Counted from the stretch's first letter, positions 8,978-17,800 are shown. The stretch: DNA of 64,000 bases from Clostridiales bacterium (GCA_019416935.1 DXWI01000010.1:10457-74456), one strand, 5' to 3'. The notes: generated from the letters alone by a model not told the origin. Numbers and translations are program-made.

Positions 8978-10111
8978 TCAATGCAGCGATTCGGGGAAGG
9001 ATTCGAACACATCGATCTTACCCAGCTCCCAAGGAGATACGGAATTCTCCGGATTCTCAAAGTAATACGGATGGAGCAAATGCGCCAGTTTTTTGATCGC
9101 GGTCACGGTGCGCGGTCCGAAGCGCTTCATCAAACTGGAGTCATAGTAGTAGACACGGCCGGTCTTCACGGCGTCCGTGGTATCAAATCCGGGGCGGGTC
9201 ATGATCTCATAGAGCGTCGTTACCTCTTCATCAAAAGCATTGGGCCAATAGGGCGAGAGGATAACGGCCGGATTCTTCTCCACGATCTGCTCAAAGGTAA
9301 CCTCGGTGTAGTCGCCCTCGAGATCGCTAAAGATGTTGGTGCCGCCCGCAATGGCGATCATATCGTCAAACGGAGTGCCGGATGCATTCGTATAGGGGCC
9401 GAATACGCCAAACTCGCCGTAATCGGTCTGGTGTGCGATTTCAAAGTAAGTGGGAACCGGCTTGAGATTGGCGGTGATGGCCTTGATCTCCTCGATCTCC
9501 TTGTAGTAACCGTCCACCAATTCCTGCGCATATTCCTTGACGCCCAACAGTTCGCCCATCTCCAGCATCATGGCATAGACCTCGTCGATGGTGGCTGGCG
9601 CATAGTTATACGCGTTATACCCCTTGTTCTTGAGTTCGTCGACCATGGGCTGCTGGACTTCCGCCTCGCCAAAGATAATCGTCGGCTCGAGCGCCTTGAT
9701 GATCTCGTAATTGCAGTCATAGAACTTGGAGACCACGGCGACGTCCTTAGCCAATTCCGCCTGAACGTCAAAGTCCGCCGTTTCCGTGTTATAGTAGGCC
9801 GCGTAGGGCGTCCAGCCCTCGCGCTGCTCGACCTCCGGCGGATAATCGGTGTAGGCCGACCAGCCGACGATCTCGTCGCCAAGTCCCAGTGCGTACACCA
9901 CTTCCACCATGCTCGGTGCAAGGCAGACAATGCGCTGCTCCGCGCGCGGTTCTTCCGTCGGTTCGGGCACATCCGTCGCTGCCGGGGCTTCGGTCGCGGT
10001 GGAGTCCGGTGTTTTGGGTTCATCCTGAGGCGCCTGCTGGCAGCCGGCAAAGCACCCCGCCATCATAAGCATGACAAGCAGCAGACTCAGGGCTTTATAG
10101 AGCTTTCTCAT
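8978..10111 (-). CDS. Periplasmic-binding-type lipoprotein, BtuF/FhuD family
   Basis: Extracellular substrate-binding lipoprotein of the class that captures corrinoids, haem or siderophores for ABC import. Seen: a lipoprotein signal (hydrophobic LLLVMLMM, lipobox AGC), a low-complexity Pro/Thr/Glu linker, then the class III binding-protein fold beginning IVCLAPSMVEVVYALGLGDEIVGWS, typical of BtuF-like proteins. ATG 10111 follows AAAGGAGAGG. No permease or ATPase gene is next to it. It lies 60 bases downstream of ahcY with no terminator between, so it may be co-expressed. Ligand is not decided by sequence; cobalamin would fit methionine-cycle context. Confidence 0.8.
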   Translation of the reverse strand: MRKLYKALSLLLVMLMMAGCFAGCQQAPQDEPKTPDSTATEAPAATDVPEPTEEPRAEQRIVCLAPSMVEVVYALGLGDEIVGWSAYTDYPPEVEQREGWTPYAAYYNTETADFDVQAELAKDVAVVSKFYDCNYEIIKALEPTIIFGEAEVQQPMVDELKNKGYNAYNYAPATIDEVYAMMLEMGELLGVKEYAQELVDGYYKEIEEIKAITANLKPVPTYFEIAHQTDYGEFGVFGPYTNASGTPFDDMIAIAGGTNIFSDLEGDYTEVTFEQIVEKNPAVILSPYWPNAFDEEVTTLYEIMTRPGFDTTDAVKTGRVYYYDSSLMKRFGPRTVTAIKKLAHLLHPYYFENPENSVSPWELGKIDVFESFPESLH

Positions 10112-10171
10112 CTTTCCAACCTCTCCTTTATTTTGTATTCTCTGCTCCGCGAGCAAAAAAACTTTTCCACA

Positions 10172-11410
10172 TCAATGAGACTTCATGAACGCTTTCTGTT
10201 TCTCATTGAGGACGTCGAAGCCGCCGCCGAGCGCTTTGAGTTTCAGCGCGCCCACCCGCAGGTCAATCTCCTCCGGAATGGCGTGCACGCCCGGCCGCAT
10301 CGACCGGCCATTTTTTAGAATATATTCCGCGCCGAGAGCCTGCAGAGCAAACGACATGTCCATGATCTCCATCGGATGCCCGTCGGCCGCGGCAATATTG
10401 CACAGGCCGCCGTCGGCTATGACAGCGATGGTTCTGCCGTTTGGCAGCACATAGCCGTCCAGATTTTTCCGAAGCTCCACCTGCTCCACGGCCATGGATT
10501 TGAGCGCCGGCAAGTCCAGCTCCACATTGAAGTGCCCCGCGTTGCTGACGATCGCATTATCCTTCATGCGCTCGAAGTGTTCCGCCCGGATCACGTCGCA
10601 GCAGGCGGTGACCGTCACAAAAATGTCACCAAGCGGCACGGCTTCGTCCATGGGCAGCGCACGATAGCCGTCCATCACGGCAAGCACCGCTTTCACGGGA
10701 TCGATCTCGGTCACGATCACCTGTGCGCCGAGGCCCTTTGCGACCTTTGCCACACCGCGGCCGCAGTATCCATAGCCGGCGACGACAACCGTTTTGCCGT
10801 TGATCTGCATATTCGTCGTGCGCATAATCGCATCCCACACGGTTTGGCCCGTGCCATAGGTGTTATCAAAAAAGCTCTTGCAGCGCGCATCGTTCACCGC
10901 CATCACCGGAAACGTCAATCTACCGGTTTGCTCCCATCCGCGTAGGCGCTGTACGCCGGACGTCGTCTCCTCACAGCCGCCGATCACGCGGTCCGCATAC
11001 TCGCTGCAATCGCCCAAGAGCAGATTGATGAGATCGGACCCATCATCAATCACAATATCGGGACAGCAGCGAAGCGTTTCCTTCCAAAGCGCGCGCGTTT
11101 CATCATCGGAAGCGGCATGAATTGCATTGACTGTGATGCCATCGTCCACCAGCGCCGCGCAAACGGCATCCTGCGTGGACAGGCGGTTGGAGCCAGTCAC
11201 ATAGAGTTCGGCGCCGCCGCGCGCAAGAGTTTTCACCAGATAGGCGGTCTTGGCCTCCAGATGAATCGACAGCGCGATGCGCAGCCCGGCAAACGGCTTT
11301 TCGATTGCAAAGCGATCGCCGATGGAATTCAAAACCGGCATATGGCGCGCAACCCAAGCGATGCGCTGATGCCCCTCTTCCTTTAACCCAATATCTCGAA
11401 TACGCGACAT
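10172..11410 (-). CDS. ahcY: Adenosylhomocysteinase
   Basis: NAD-dependent hydrolysis of S-adenosylhomocysteine to homocysteine and adenosine, removing the product inhibitor of methyltransferases. The 412-residue protein shows CSEYADRVIGGCEETTSGV, the catalytic-region segment VNDARCKSFFDNTYGTGQ, the NAD-binding GYGYCGRG loop and SNAGHFNVELD. ATG 11410 has AAGGAAGAG upstream; the longer frame to 11503 would overlap the promoter. Clostridia often use the Pfs/LuxS route instead, so AhcY is informative. A promoter with a palindrome centred at about -42 lies upstream. Confidence 0.95.
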   Translation of the reverse strand: MSRIRDIGLKEEGHQRIAWVARHMPVLNSIGDRFAIEKPFAGLRIALSIHLEAKTAYLVKTLARGGAELYVTGSNRLSTQDAVCAALVDDGITVNAIHAASDDETRALWKETLRCCPDIVIDDGSDLINLLLGDCSEYADRVIGGCEETTSGVQRLRGWEQTGRLTFPVMAVNDARCKSFFDNTYGTGQTVWDAIMRTTNMQINGKTVVVAGYGYCGRGVAKVAKGLGAQVIVTEIDPVKAVLAVMDGYRALPMDEAVPLGDIFVTVTACCDVIRAEHFERMKDNAIVSNAGHFNVELDLPALKSMAVEQVELRKNLDGYVLPNGRTIAVIADGGLCNIAAADGHPMEIMDMSFALQALGAEYILKNGRSMRPGVHAIPEEIDLRVGALKLKALGGGFDVLNEKQKAFMKSH

Positions 11411-11442
11411 AATGGCTCTTCCTTTCCATGTATGCTGATATG

Positions 11443-11484
11443 AGTATATCTGCGGCCATTCCGCTTTCGATAGGACAATTGTCC
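11443..11484 (-). promoter_or_regulatory. ahcY promoter with a 12-bp palindromic activator-type site
   Basis: TATACT (11448-11443) is the -10 box. There is no good -35 box at the right distance. Instead a perfect palindrome GGACAATTGTCC (11473-11484) is centred about 42 bases before the predicted start, the class II position of Crp/Fnr activators. A Crp/Fnr gene lies next door. Confidence 0.5.
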
Positions 11485-11505
11485 CGATTCTAACGGCAAG
11501 CAAAA

Positions 11506-11530
11506 GGGACAGTTCAAAGCGAACTGTCCC
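11506..11530 (-). terminator. Terminator of the four-gene operon ending in the Crp/Fnr gene
   Basis: GGGACAGTTC pairs perfectly with GAACTGTCCC around a 5-base loop; the minus strand then reads TTTTG. It lies 19 bases after the regulator's stop. Confidence 0.8.
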
Positions 11531-11549
11531 GACACAGCAAATTTGGATC

Positions 11550-12155
11550 TTAAATATGCAGGCGGATGGTTCCTCCCGACTGGACGATCAACGCATCGTC
11601 CTCGAGCTCGCGCAGCGTTCGGTTCAGGCTGCGGATGGAAACGCCGGCCATTTCCGCAAGGATGTGTTTGGTATAAAGGAAACTGCCGCGCGCGTTGATA
11701 TGGTTCTGAATGATGCGGAAGACCTTTTCCCGCAAAACCGTGCGCTCGGCATAGATCTTATCGTCTCCGGCGCGCAGCAGCCGGTCGGAGTGCACCGTGA
11801 GCAGCAATCTGGAAAAGGAGCTTGCACCATCCCACAGATCAAAGAACTGTCTCCTTGAAAACCGATAGGCCTCACAGGGCGTCATCGCAATGATCGCACG
11901 GTCAGCCGTTTGCAGGTCGACCATCTCCATCTCGCCGAAGAAATCGCCTGCATGGTAGATGTCGAGGATCAACGCCTCCCCCTTCGGACTCTCGTACACA
12001 AGCTTGGCGCTGCCCGAGAGCAGAATATAGAACCACTTCACCGGCTCGTTTGCGCGAATGATGTACTCCCCCATCGGGTACTGCATCCGCTCCGCCGCGT
12101 TGAGATACTCCGGCGGAATGGAATCGATCAGCTTGTATCCGATTCCGGTTTGCAT
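11550..12155 (-). CDS. Crp/Fnr family transcriptional regulator
   Basis: Transcription factor of 201 residues. The N-terminal cyclic-nucleotide-binding-like jelly roll (about residues 20-115, with GEYIIRANEP and HAGDFFGEME) is followed by a helix-turn-helix at about 155-195 (LAEMAGVSIRSLNRTLREL). No cysteine cluster for an iron-sulfur centre is seen, so it is not a classical Fnr. ATG 12155 follows GGGAGGTG; the GTG at 12164 lies inside that site. It is the last gene of a same-strand series with the hydrolase, acyltransferase and zinc-ribbon genes (18 bases after the last). A candidate target is the palindrome before ahcY. Confidence 0.88.
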   Translation of the reverse strand: MQTGIGYKLIDSIPPEYLNAAERMQYPMGEYIIRANEPVKWFYILLSGSAKLVYESPKGEALILDIYHAGDFFGEMEMVDLQTADRAIIAMTPCEAYRFSRRQFFDLWDGASSFSRLLLTVHSDRLLRAGDDKIYAERTVLREKVFRIIQNHINARGSFLYTKHILAEMAGVSIRSLNRTLRELEDDALIVQSGGTIRLHI

Positions 12156-12173
12156 GGAAATCACCTCCCGATC

Positions 12174-12875
12174 TCAAACAAAAAACCGTTTCCGCAGTTC
12201 CTGCTTGCAGGCGGGGTTATGATCGATCACCAGCAGCGCCGCGCCGAGCAGCAGGCACGGAATACAGGTATACACCGCCCAAGTCATCGGGCGGTCGGGG
12301 AAAAAGCTGCGGTTGATGAGCCATTCGATCAGCACGACGGAAACGCCCATGCCACAGAGCACCGCCGACAGAATCTTGAGCAGATTCCAGCGCGATTTTT
12401 GCACCATCAGGATCACCAGACCAATCACGGTAAACACCAGCACGGTCAGCGGCAGACCAAAACGCAGGAACCAGTTGCCGCCGCTGAACCGCTCGACGCC
12501 ATACAAAAAGCCGATCGTTCCGAGAAAGTCCAGGCAGGCGCTGACCGGAAGGCGATGGCGCAGCAGCACCATCGGCGGGAACAGATACACATATAGCAGG
12601 CCAAACGAAAGCAGCACATACCACGACCATGCAAGCGTGCCGTCGATATTTACATCGCAGACCACGCAGGTCAACACCGGAATGAGCAGCAAAATGGCAC
12701 AGGCGGCGGCAAAGGTGCGGCGCTTGCGCGGCGTTGCCGGCACAGCGGGCGCGCTGCCTTCCGCGGATGGATATGGCGATGCAGCCGCTTCACAGCCCGC
12801 CACCGGCGTTTTGCAGAGCGGGCAGCGATCTTGCGATGGTGCAAGCTCCACACCGCATTTGGGACAATAGGACAT
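12174..12875 (-). CDS. Zinc-ribbon membrane protein (DUF6320 type)
   Basis: A 233-residue membrane protein of unknown function. It starts with a zinc ribbon (CPKCG at 4-8 and CPLCK near 19-23), then a Pro/Ala linker, and about six hydrophobic spans in the C-terminal two thirds. ATG 12875 follows AAAGGAAGAG. It lies between the acyltransferase and the Crp/Fnr gene. Proteins of this kind are often found beside condensation-type acyltransferases and alpha/beta hydrolases in Clostridia, which matches the neighbours here; the DUF assignment is from memory of the family pattern. Confidence 0.75.
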   Translation of the reverse strand: MSYCPKCGVELAPSQDRCPLCKTPVAGCEAAASPYPSAEGSAPAVPATPRKRRTFAAACAILLLIPVLTCVVCDVNIDGTLAWSWYVLLSFGLLYVYLFPPMVLLRHRLPVSACLDFLGTIGFLYGVERFSGGNWFLRFGLPLTVLVFTVIGLVILMVQKSRWNLLKILSAVLCGMGVSVVLIEWLINRSFFPDRPMTWAVYTCIPCLLLGAALLVIDHNPACKQELRKRFFV

Positions 12876-12912
12876 GGTTCTCTTCCTTTCACGCCCGCAG
12901 GCGAATATTTCG

Positions 12913-14193
12913 TCACATCGAACGATGGTTGCTTTCCACGCAGACCGGTATTCCCCGACGCACAAGCCGCGTCAGAAACGCGCGCTCAAGCGCCGGCTCC
13001 CGCAGCGTGCTGGTGATGTTGAGGTACAGCGTGTCCGCGTACGAGAGCGCGGAACAGGCGACCGGGTTCCGGGAGAGCGGCCCCAGTATGAACTCCATTC
13101 GCGTTACATAAGGCTGCATTTGCTCCGGCAGCGTCGCCCGGCCGAGATTGGACAAAATCGTAGAGGTTTTTCGGTCGCCAACCGAAAGGAACGCCAGCTT
13201 CATCGCCATGTTTTTCAAAAACAGCGGCGCCATCCGCAGCAGCGCATTGCGCTCCGAACTCACATTCGCCGTAAATCTGGCGTTCAGGCGTTTGCTGGTT
13301 ACCTCCGCGCCCATATGATGGTGCACAGCGCTCACGATTTCCTCGAACGCATGTTTTCCCATGCGGGGATCGATGCCCGGATTCACATAGCTTGCGAAAT
13401 TTCTGAGCGTCCTGCTCGGGAAAAAGCGTCTGAGATTGATCGGCACGCAGATCTTAACCGGCTTTTGCCTGCGCTGCGCGATGCCATCCGCATCCTGCAG
13501 CTCGCAGACGGCGTCGATCAGCACGGCCGTCAGAAACGTGGTCAAGCTCACGCCGAATTCCTTGGCACAATCGAGCGCCTTCTGCACCGGAATGCTCGCC
13601 GTGGTCAAGCGGATAAACCCGTCCGGCACCGGATCGCCGCTCAGATGATACGCGTTTGCCTCCGACCGGTCGATGGCTACGCTGCCGGCATGCGCCAGAA
13701 AGCTGTCCTCAACCTCTTCACGGGCAGGCGGCGCGCCGCAATCCAAAATCCCATCGCCGCGTGGAATGGCCAAGCCGTACCGAAGGGTCAAATACTCTGC
13801 AACGAGCGTTTTCAGGAAGCACAGGCCGCCCGTGCCATCGGTGAGCACATGGTAAAACTCCGCCGCAATGCGGTTGCCATAGTAGCGAATCCGCAGCGCC
13901 AGACTGCCGCGCTCGCGACGCTTGAGCGGCATGCAAGGGGACTCGCCGTCCGGCTCAACCGGCGCGCAGCAGGACGATTCCTCCAGATAATACCAAAACA
14001 TGCCGCGCCGCAGCCGCACATAAAAGGAAGGGAATCGCTTCACCATGCGCTCCTGCGCCTGCATGAGCACGTCCGGGTCAATCGGTTCTGTCAACGTGGC
14101 GGATACGCGAAAGAGCGCGTGCCACCGGCGGTTGCTTGCCGCCGGATAGATCTTTGCCGCATTATCCAGCCGCATCCAACGTTTGCTTTCCAT
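12913..14193 (-). CDS. Condensation-domain-like acyltransferase
   Basis: A 426-residue protein of the chloramphenicol-acetyltransferase/condensation fold (alcohol acetyltransferase or wax-ester-synthase-like group). The active-site motif HVLTDGTGG matches HxxxDG, in the first third. A second conserved region NLRRFFPSRTLRNFASYV lies in the C-terminal half. It probably transfers an acyl group to an alcohol, amine or lipid acceptor. The start overlaps the hydrolase stop (ATGA), so the two are translationally coupled; hydrolase and transferase may act on the same ester-linked product. Substrate is unknown. Confidence 0.78.
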   Translation of the reverse strand: MESKRWMRLDNAAKIYPAASNRRWHALFRVSATLTEPIDPDVLMQAQERMVKRFPSFYVRLRRGMFWYYLEESSCCAPVEPDGESPCMPLKRRERGSLALRIRYYGNRIAAEFYHVLTDGTGGLCFLKTLVAEYLTLRYGLAIPRGDGILDCGAPPAREEVEDSFLAHAGSVAIDRSEANAYHLSGDPVPDGFIRLTTASIPVQKALDCAKEFGVSLTTFLTAVLIDAVCELQDADGIAQRRQKPVKICVPINLRRFFPSRTLRNFASYVNPGIDPRMGKHAFEEIVSAVHHHMGAEVTSKRLNARFTANVSSERNALLRMAPLFLKNMAMKLAFLSVGDRKTSTILSNLGRATLPEQMQPYVTRMEFILGPLSRNPVACSALSYADTLYLNITSTLREPALERAFLTRLVRRGIPVCVESNHRSM

Positions 14194-15086
14194 CAGCTCT
14201 CCTCAAACAATTCCCGCACAAAATCGCCGATCCGTACAAAGTCCGGCTCCGCTTCCTCCACACCGTACAGCACATAGGCGTGCCACATTTCCGGCGCGAT
14301 AAACCGGCGGGCCTGACACCCTGCCGCGCGCAATCTCTCAAACATCGCCGTCATATCGTCGAGCAGCAGTTCAGCGCTTCCGGCAAACAGCAGCGATGGC
14401 GGCAGGCCGGTCAAATCGCCGTACAACGGCGAAATGTACGGATTGGTCAACGATTCCCCACCCGCATAACACGCAGCGTCAAACGCAAGCTCCTCCACTG
14501 TGAGCAGCGGGTCCTCCTCCGCATTCGTTGCATATGAATCACCGGAAAGCGTCAGATCCGTCCACGGTGAAATGGCAATAATCCCTGCGGGCAGCGGCAA
14601 ACCGGCGTCCCGCAGGCGAAAGCACAGCGCATAGCAAAGACCGCCGCCGGCCGATTCTCCGCAGAGTACGATTTTGGAGGCCGGATAGCCGGTTGTAAGC
14701 AGATGCCGATAAGCAAGCTCGGCGTCCTCCAGCGCGGCCGGATACGGCGCCTCCGGCGCAAGCCGGTAGGCGGGGAACAAAACGGGATAGCCGGTTCGCA
14801 CCGCCAGCGTGCTGCCGAAGCCCTTGGCATACTCCAGCTTACCGGCCGTATACCCCCCGCCATGGAGATAGAGCAGAATGCCCTGTTCCGGCCGACGCTC
14901 CGGCGGCGTGGCAAAGCAGGTTTCAACGCCGTTGAGCATCATCTGTTCAAACGCAACCCGGTGGTTCGTGATCAGCTTGCCGGATTCCTCCTGAAGCGCG
15001 CGAACCGTCTTGATGTCGCCGGTCTGGGTAGCAATCGGCCGCAGCAGGAACATCTGCGCCCGAAGCAGTTTGGTCTTCAAGAACAT
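14193..15086 (-). CDS. Alpha/beta hydrolase, hormone-sensitive-lipase type
   Basis: Serine esterase/lipase-like enzyme of 297 residues. Family signs are the oxyanion-hole motif YLHGGGYTAG, the nucleophile elbow GESAGGG, the acidic residue region near EEDPLLT, and the catalytic histidine in EMWHAYVLYG. ATG 15086 follows AAAGGAGGCGGCGC. It heads the operon with the acyltransferase, zinc-ribbon protein and Crp/Fnr regulator, driven by the promoter at 15115-15143. Acyl esters are the likely substrates; no signal peptide is seen, so it should be cytoplasmic or loosely bound to the membrane. Confidence 0.87.
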   Translation of the reverse strand: MFLKTKLLRAQMFLLRPIATQTGDIKTVRALQEESGKLITNHRVAFEQMMLNGVETCFATPPERRPEQGILLYLHGGGYTAGKLEYAKGFGSTLAVRTGYPVLFPAYRLAPEAPYPAALEDAELAYRHLLTTGYPASKIVLCGESAGGGLCYALCFRLRDAGLPLPAGIIAISPWTDLTLSGDSYATNAEEDPLLTVEELAFDAACYAGGESLTNPYISPLYGDLTGLPPSLLFAGSAELLLDDMTAMFERLRAAGCQARRFIAPEMWHAYVLYGVEEAEPDFVRIGDFVRELFEES

Positions 15087-15114
15087 GCGCCGCCTCCTTT
15101 TGTCTTTGCCTATC

Positions 15115-15143
15115 AGTTTATGGGGGTTTGACCAAAATAGCAA
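15115..15143 (-). promoter_or_regulatory. Promoter of the hydrolase operon
   Basis: TTGCTA (15143-15138) and TAAACT (15120-15115) with a 17-base spacer, about 29 bases before the hydrolase ATG. Confidence 0.6.
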
Positions 15144-15212
15144 GACTTTTCTGTTTTCGAACACCCGCGACAAAATCAGTCCCCGTTCCCGGGCAGCACC
15201 AATGAGCTTCGG

Positions 15213-15241
15213 TTGACAGCGGGACGGAAGTCCGATAAACT
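15213..15241 (+). promoter_or_regulatory. Consensus SigA promoter for the membrane protein at 15369
   Basis: A perfect TTGACA (15213-15218), 17-base spacer and TAAACT (15236-15241). The leader would be about 120 bases, without a recognised regulatory RNA. Confidence 0.75.
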
Positions 15242-15368
15242 GTGCGTGTCAGCGCAGCAGCAACGCGCTGCACCGAAGGAGCGGTCCTCAGCCGGCCGGT
15301 ACTGTTCCGTGCGGTCTGCGGGATAGTCTGCGGTTTCCGCCCCAAAACTATAATGAGGAGTTGATCTC

Positions 15369-16220
15369 ATGAAAGCCATCAAAACCATTACGGCTATCGT
15401 TTTAGCTATCATTCTGCTCGTGCTGCAAACGGCTCTCTTGGCCCTGTTTGCTGCCGATCGGCTCATCGCACCGAGAGCGCTGACCGAAGCAATCTCCGGC
15501 GCCGGCCTGATGCGCAGCATCGTGGAGGATATGCTTGGCCAGATGGGACTGGACGCTTCGAACGTCGATGCCGCTCCGTTGGACGCCTATGCCGGCAAGC
15601 TGGCGGCGAGCACGGTGAATGCGCTGGTTCGGGATGGAGGGATGCCGACGGTGGATTCCGGTGAATTGACGAAGTTGATGACCGGCGTTCTGGCGCCGGC
15701 GCTGCAGGCCACCGTGGAGGAGGCGGGCGCGCTGTCGGCGCTGCTGTGCGAACAGCTTGCGGCACAGCTCAATTCCATGCTCTCGAGCCGCGCTGCCCTC
15801 GCGGTGGCGCTGGAAATACCGGTTGCCGCCCTGACGGCGCTCGAAATGCTGTTCAGTCCGATGGCGCGCATTTTGCTGTCTGTCGCCGTACTGCTGTTTG
15901 GGTTCTTGCTGGTACTGCTGCTCGGGAAACGGCGGCGTGTGGGTCGCACCGGCTTGGTCTGGTGGAGCGTCACCGCCGCACTGGCGGGCTGTCTGATCCT
16001 GCTCTGCGGCGCGGGACTCGACACAGCGCTGCGATCGGCGCTCGATGCGGACACGGCGCAGTTTGTCAACGCACTGCAGCGGGCGTCCGGCGGCGTCTTT
16101 ATCCTGATCGGCGCTGTTGGACTGGCGATGTGCGCGGTGTTGTTGATCGTTTATTTTTCCACGAAGCCGAAGCGCCGCAGGCGCAGCGCCGAGCACGGCG
16201 TGCGGCAGCGGTATGCATGA
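15369..16220 (+). CDS. Hypothetical membrane protein
   Basis: A 283-residue protein I do not recognise. It has an N-terminal membrane segment (residues about 7-29, ITAIVLAIILLVLQTALLAL), an extracytoplasmic domain of about 120 residues rich in Ala, Leu and acidic residues, three more hydrophobic segments (about 160-185, 195-215, 235-262) and a very basic C-terminal tail (KPKRRRR). ATG 15369 follows GAGGAG. It stands alone between a strong promoter and a terminator. The layout resembles small integral membrane proteins of unknown role; no enzymatic motif is seen. Confidence 0.7.
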   Translation: MKAIKTITAIVLAIILLVLQTALLALFAADRLIAPRALTEAISGAGLMRSIVEDMLGQMGLDASNVDAAPLDAYAGKLAASTVNALVRDGGMPTVDSGELTKLMTGVLAPALQATVEEAGALSALLCEQLAAQLNSMLSSRAALAVALEIPVAALTALEMLFSPMARILLSVAVLLFGFLLVLLLGKRRRVGRTGLVWWSVTAALAGCLILLCGAGLDTALRSALDADTAQFVNALQRASGGVFILIGAVGLAMCAVLLIVYFSTKPKRRRRSAEHGVRQRYA

Positions 16221-16257
16221 GCGTCCTGCTGCCCAAAAGTCGTCCTAAAACAGATGA

Positions 16258-16285
16258 AGCGGCGGCCAGAACTCCGGCCGCCGCT
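16258..16285. terminator. Convergent terminator hairpin
   Basis: AGCGGCGGCC and GGCCGCCGCT (10-bp perfect stem, 8-base loop) between the membrane-protein gene (+) and the anti-sigma gene (-). T-rich stretches follow on both strands. Confidence 0.7.
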
Positions 16286-16301
16286 GATCGTATTCGTTGT
16301 T

Positions 16302-17300
16302 TTACTCTGCCGCTTTCAGATTGTTTGCAATGTGCTTGAGCGCATCTGCATCGAGCGAACCGGATGAAAATTCATAGACCACGCTGTCCATGCCGATCCA
16401 TTCCTCCCCCTCGAATGTGCCGCTCTGCTTCTGCCAGTATTCCGCCAACAAATTCCGTCGAAAGATTTGCGGCGTCATGCGGCGGCAATAGAGCTTTGCG
16501 TCCCGCTCTCTCAAAAACAACAGCGCATCGTCCATACCCAATATCGGCACCGTCTCAAACGTATCGGTTTCCGTTACGCCGAAAGCGCTCTCATCCCCAC
16601 TGTTTTGCGCATCCGCCCGAACGTACAAAGCATCGCCCGCCGCATTTTTATAGATGAGCACATACCCCGCGATGCAGCGATCGTATGCGCCGTCGAGTGA
16701 AAACCGCTCAACCACCGCGCCGTTCGATTCGGTGCTGCCGAGCAAGTGCAGCGACGCATCCGCAGGATGATAAAACCACAGCTTTCCTTCGGACAGTGCA
16801 TAGCCCTCCGGAACCTGCGACGGCCATGCAAACGGAATTTCCGCCGCGGCCAGCCGCGTTCTCAGCATATCCAGCGAGCTGACCGATTCCCACAAGTCGA
16901 CGCCGATACGACTGCCATCCGGCAGCGTGGCACTCCAAATCTGGTCACCGGGCGCCGCCGCGAGCTGCTCCTGGACAGCGGCTTCAAGATCGTCCATTAT
17001 CTCCGGTAGAATCGTCGGAGAGGGCGTGCTTGCAGGCAAATCGTTCCATTGCCCGCCCCAATTGATTGTGCCAAAAAATCCGGTGGCAGCCAGCGCTGTA
17101 GCCGAAACCAGCAGCACCGCCGCAGCCGCCAGCGCAACTGCAACGCGTTTTTTAACGCCGTGCGGAACCCGCCGGCTGCCACCCGCTTTCTGTGCGCCCA
17201 CAGCCTGCAAATTCTGCTGCAGTTTTCTGCGCATCCTTTGCCGTTCCTCGGCGTTGGGCGTAATCGCGTCAAACGCGCGAACCATTCGTTCATCCTTCAT
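16302..17300 (-). CDS. Membrane-anchored anti-sigma factor
   Basis: Likely anti-sigma partner of the ECF sigma factor encoded just upstream. The 332-residue protein has a cytoplasmic N-terminal region of about 50 residues (FDAITPNAEERQRMRRKL), one membrane segment (about 48-68, VAVALAAAAVLLVSATALAA), and an extracytoplasmic domain that resembles the DUF4367-type sensor. ATG 17300 has GGAGG 7 bases upstream; an ATG at 17321 overlaps the sigma stop and is the alternative. Function is inferred from gene order and topology. Confidence 0.75.
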   Translation of the reverse strand: MKDERMVRAFDAITPNAEERQRMRRKLQQNLQAVGAQKAGGSRRVPHGVKKRVAVALAAAAVLLVSATALAATGFFGTINWGGQWNDLPASTPSPTILPEIMDDLEAAVQEQLAAAPGDQIWSATLPDGSRIGVDLWESVSSLDMLRTRLAAAEIPFAWPSQVPEGYALSEGKLWFYHPADASLHLLGSTESNGAVVERFSLDGAYDRCIAGYVLIYKNAAGDALYVRADAQNSGDESAFGVTETDTFETVPILGMDDALLFLRERDAKLYCRRMTPQIFRRNLLAEYWQKQSGTFEGEEWIGMDSVVYEFSSGSLDADALKHIANNLKAAE

Positions 17301-17317
17301 ATACATTCCTCCATGAT

Positions 17318-17800
17318 TCATTCCGTAAAACTGTCTTCGCCAAGCCGCGCTTTCAGGAGTTGCCGCGCTTCGCTCAAATGGTTTCTGATCGTAGAGGCCG
17401 GCTTGTGCAGCATCTGGGCGATCTCATCCGTTCGGTATCCTTCATAGTAGTACAGGTATACCGCCAGCTTGTGCCTCTCGGGCAGGGACCGTACCGCCTG
17501 CAGCAGAACCTGTGAAGCCGGCTCATGCGCCAGCAGATCCTGCTCGGGCAGGCTGGCCATCCGTCGCCGATAGCGTTTCAGCTCGTTTCTGCACAGATTG
17601 GACACCGTGACGATCAAAAACGCTTTTTCATGTTCTGCCGTTTCAAACGGCACGGCCCGTTTTGACAGCAGCTTCATGAAGGTGTTCTGAACGGCATCCT
17701 CTGCATCGGCCCTGTTCTTCAAAAACGCATATGCTATTCGATACACCATGTCTACGTGCCGGTCGTAAGCCGCCAGAATCTCCTCATTTGTGCGTTGCAT
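17318..17800 (-). CDS. ECF-type RNA polymerase sigma factor
   Basis: A 160-residue extracytoplasmic-function sigma factor. Region 2 (residues about 10-60) includes AYAFLKNRADAEDAVQNTFMKLL, which recognises the -10 element; region 4 (about 100-150) includes GYRTDEIAQMLHKPASTIRNHL, the -35 binding helix-turn-helix. No region 1 or 3 is present, as usual for ECF. It is followed at once by the membrane anti-sigma gene, the normal two-gene unit. The gene probably controls its own promoter, but I could not define a clear ECF-type box upstream. Confidence 0.93.
   Translation of the reverse strand: MQRTNEEILAAYDRHVDMVYRIAYAFLKNRADAEDAVQNTFMKLLSKRAVPFETAEHEKAFLIVTVSNLCRNELKRYRRRMASLPEQDLLAHEPASQVLLQAVRSLPERHKLAVYLYYYEGYRTDEIAQMLHKPASTIRNHLSEARQLLKARLGEDSFTE

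Noticed and set aside
15345..15352. TATAAT-like box just before the membrane protein at 15369
   Set aside because: No -35 box at the right distance; the TTGACA/TAAACT pair upstream is better.
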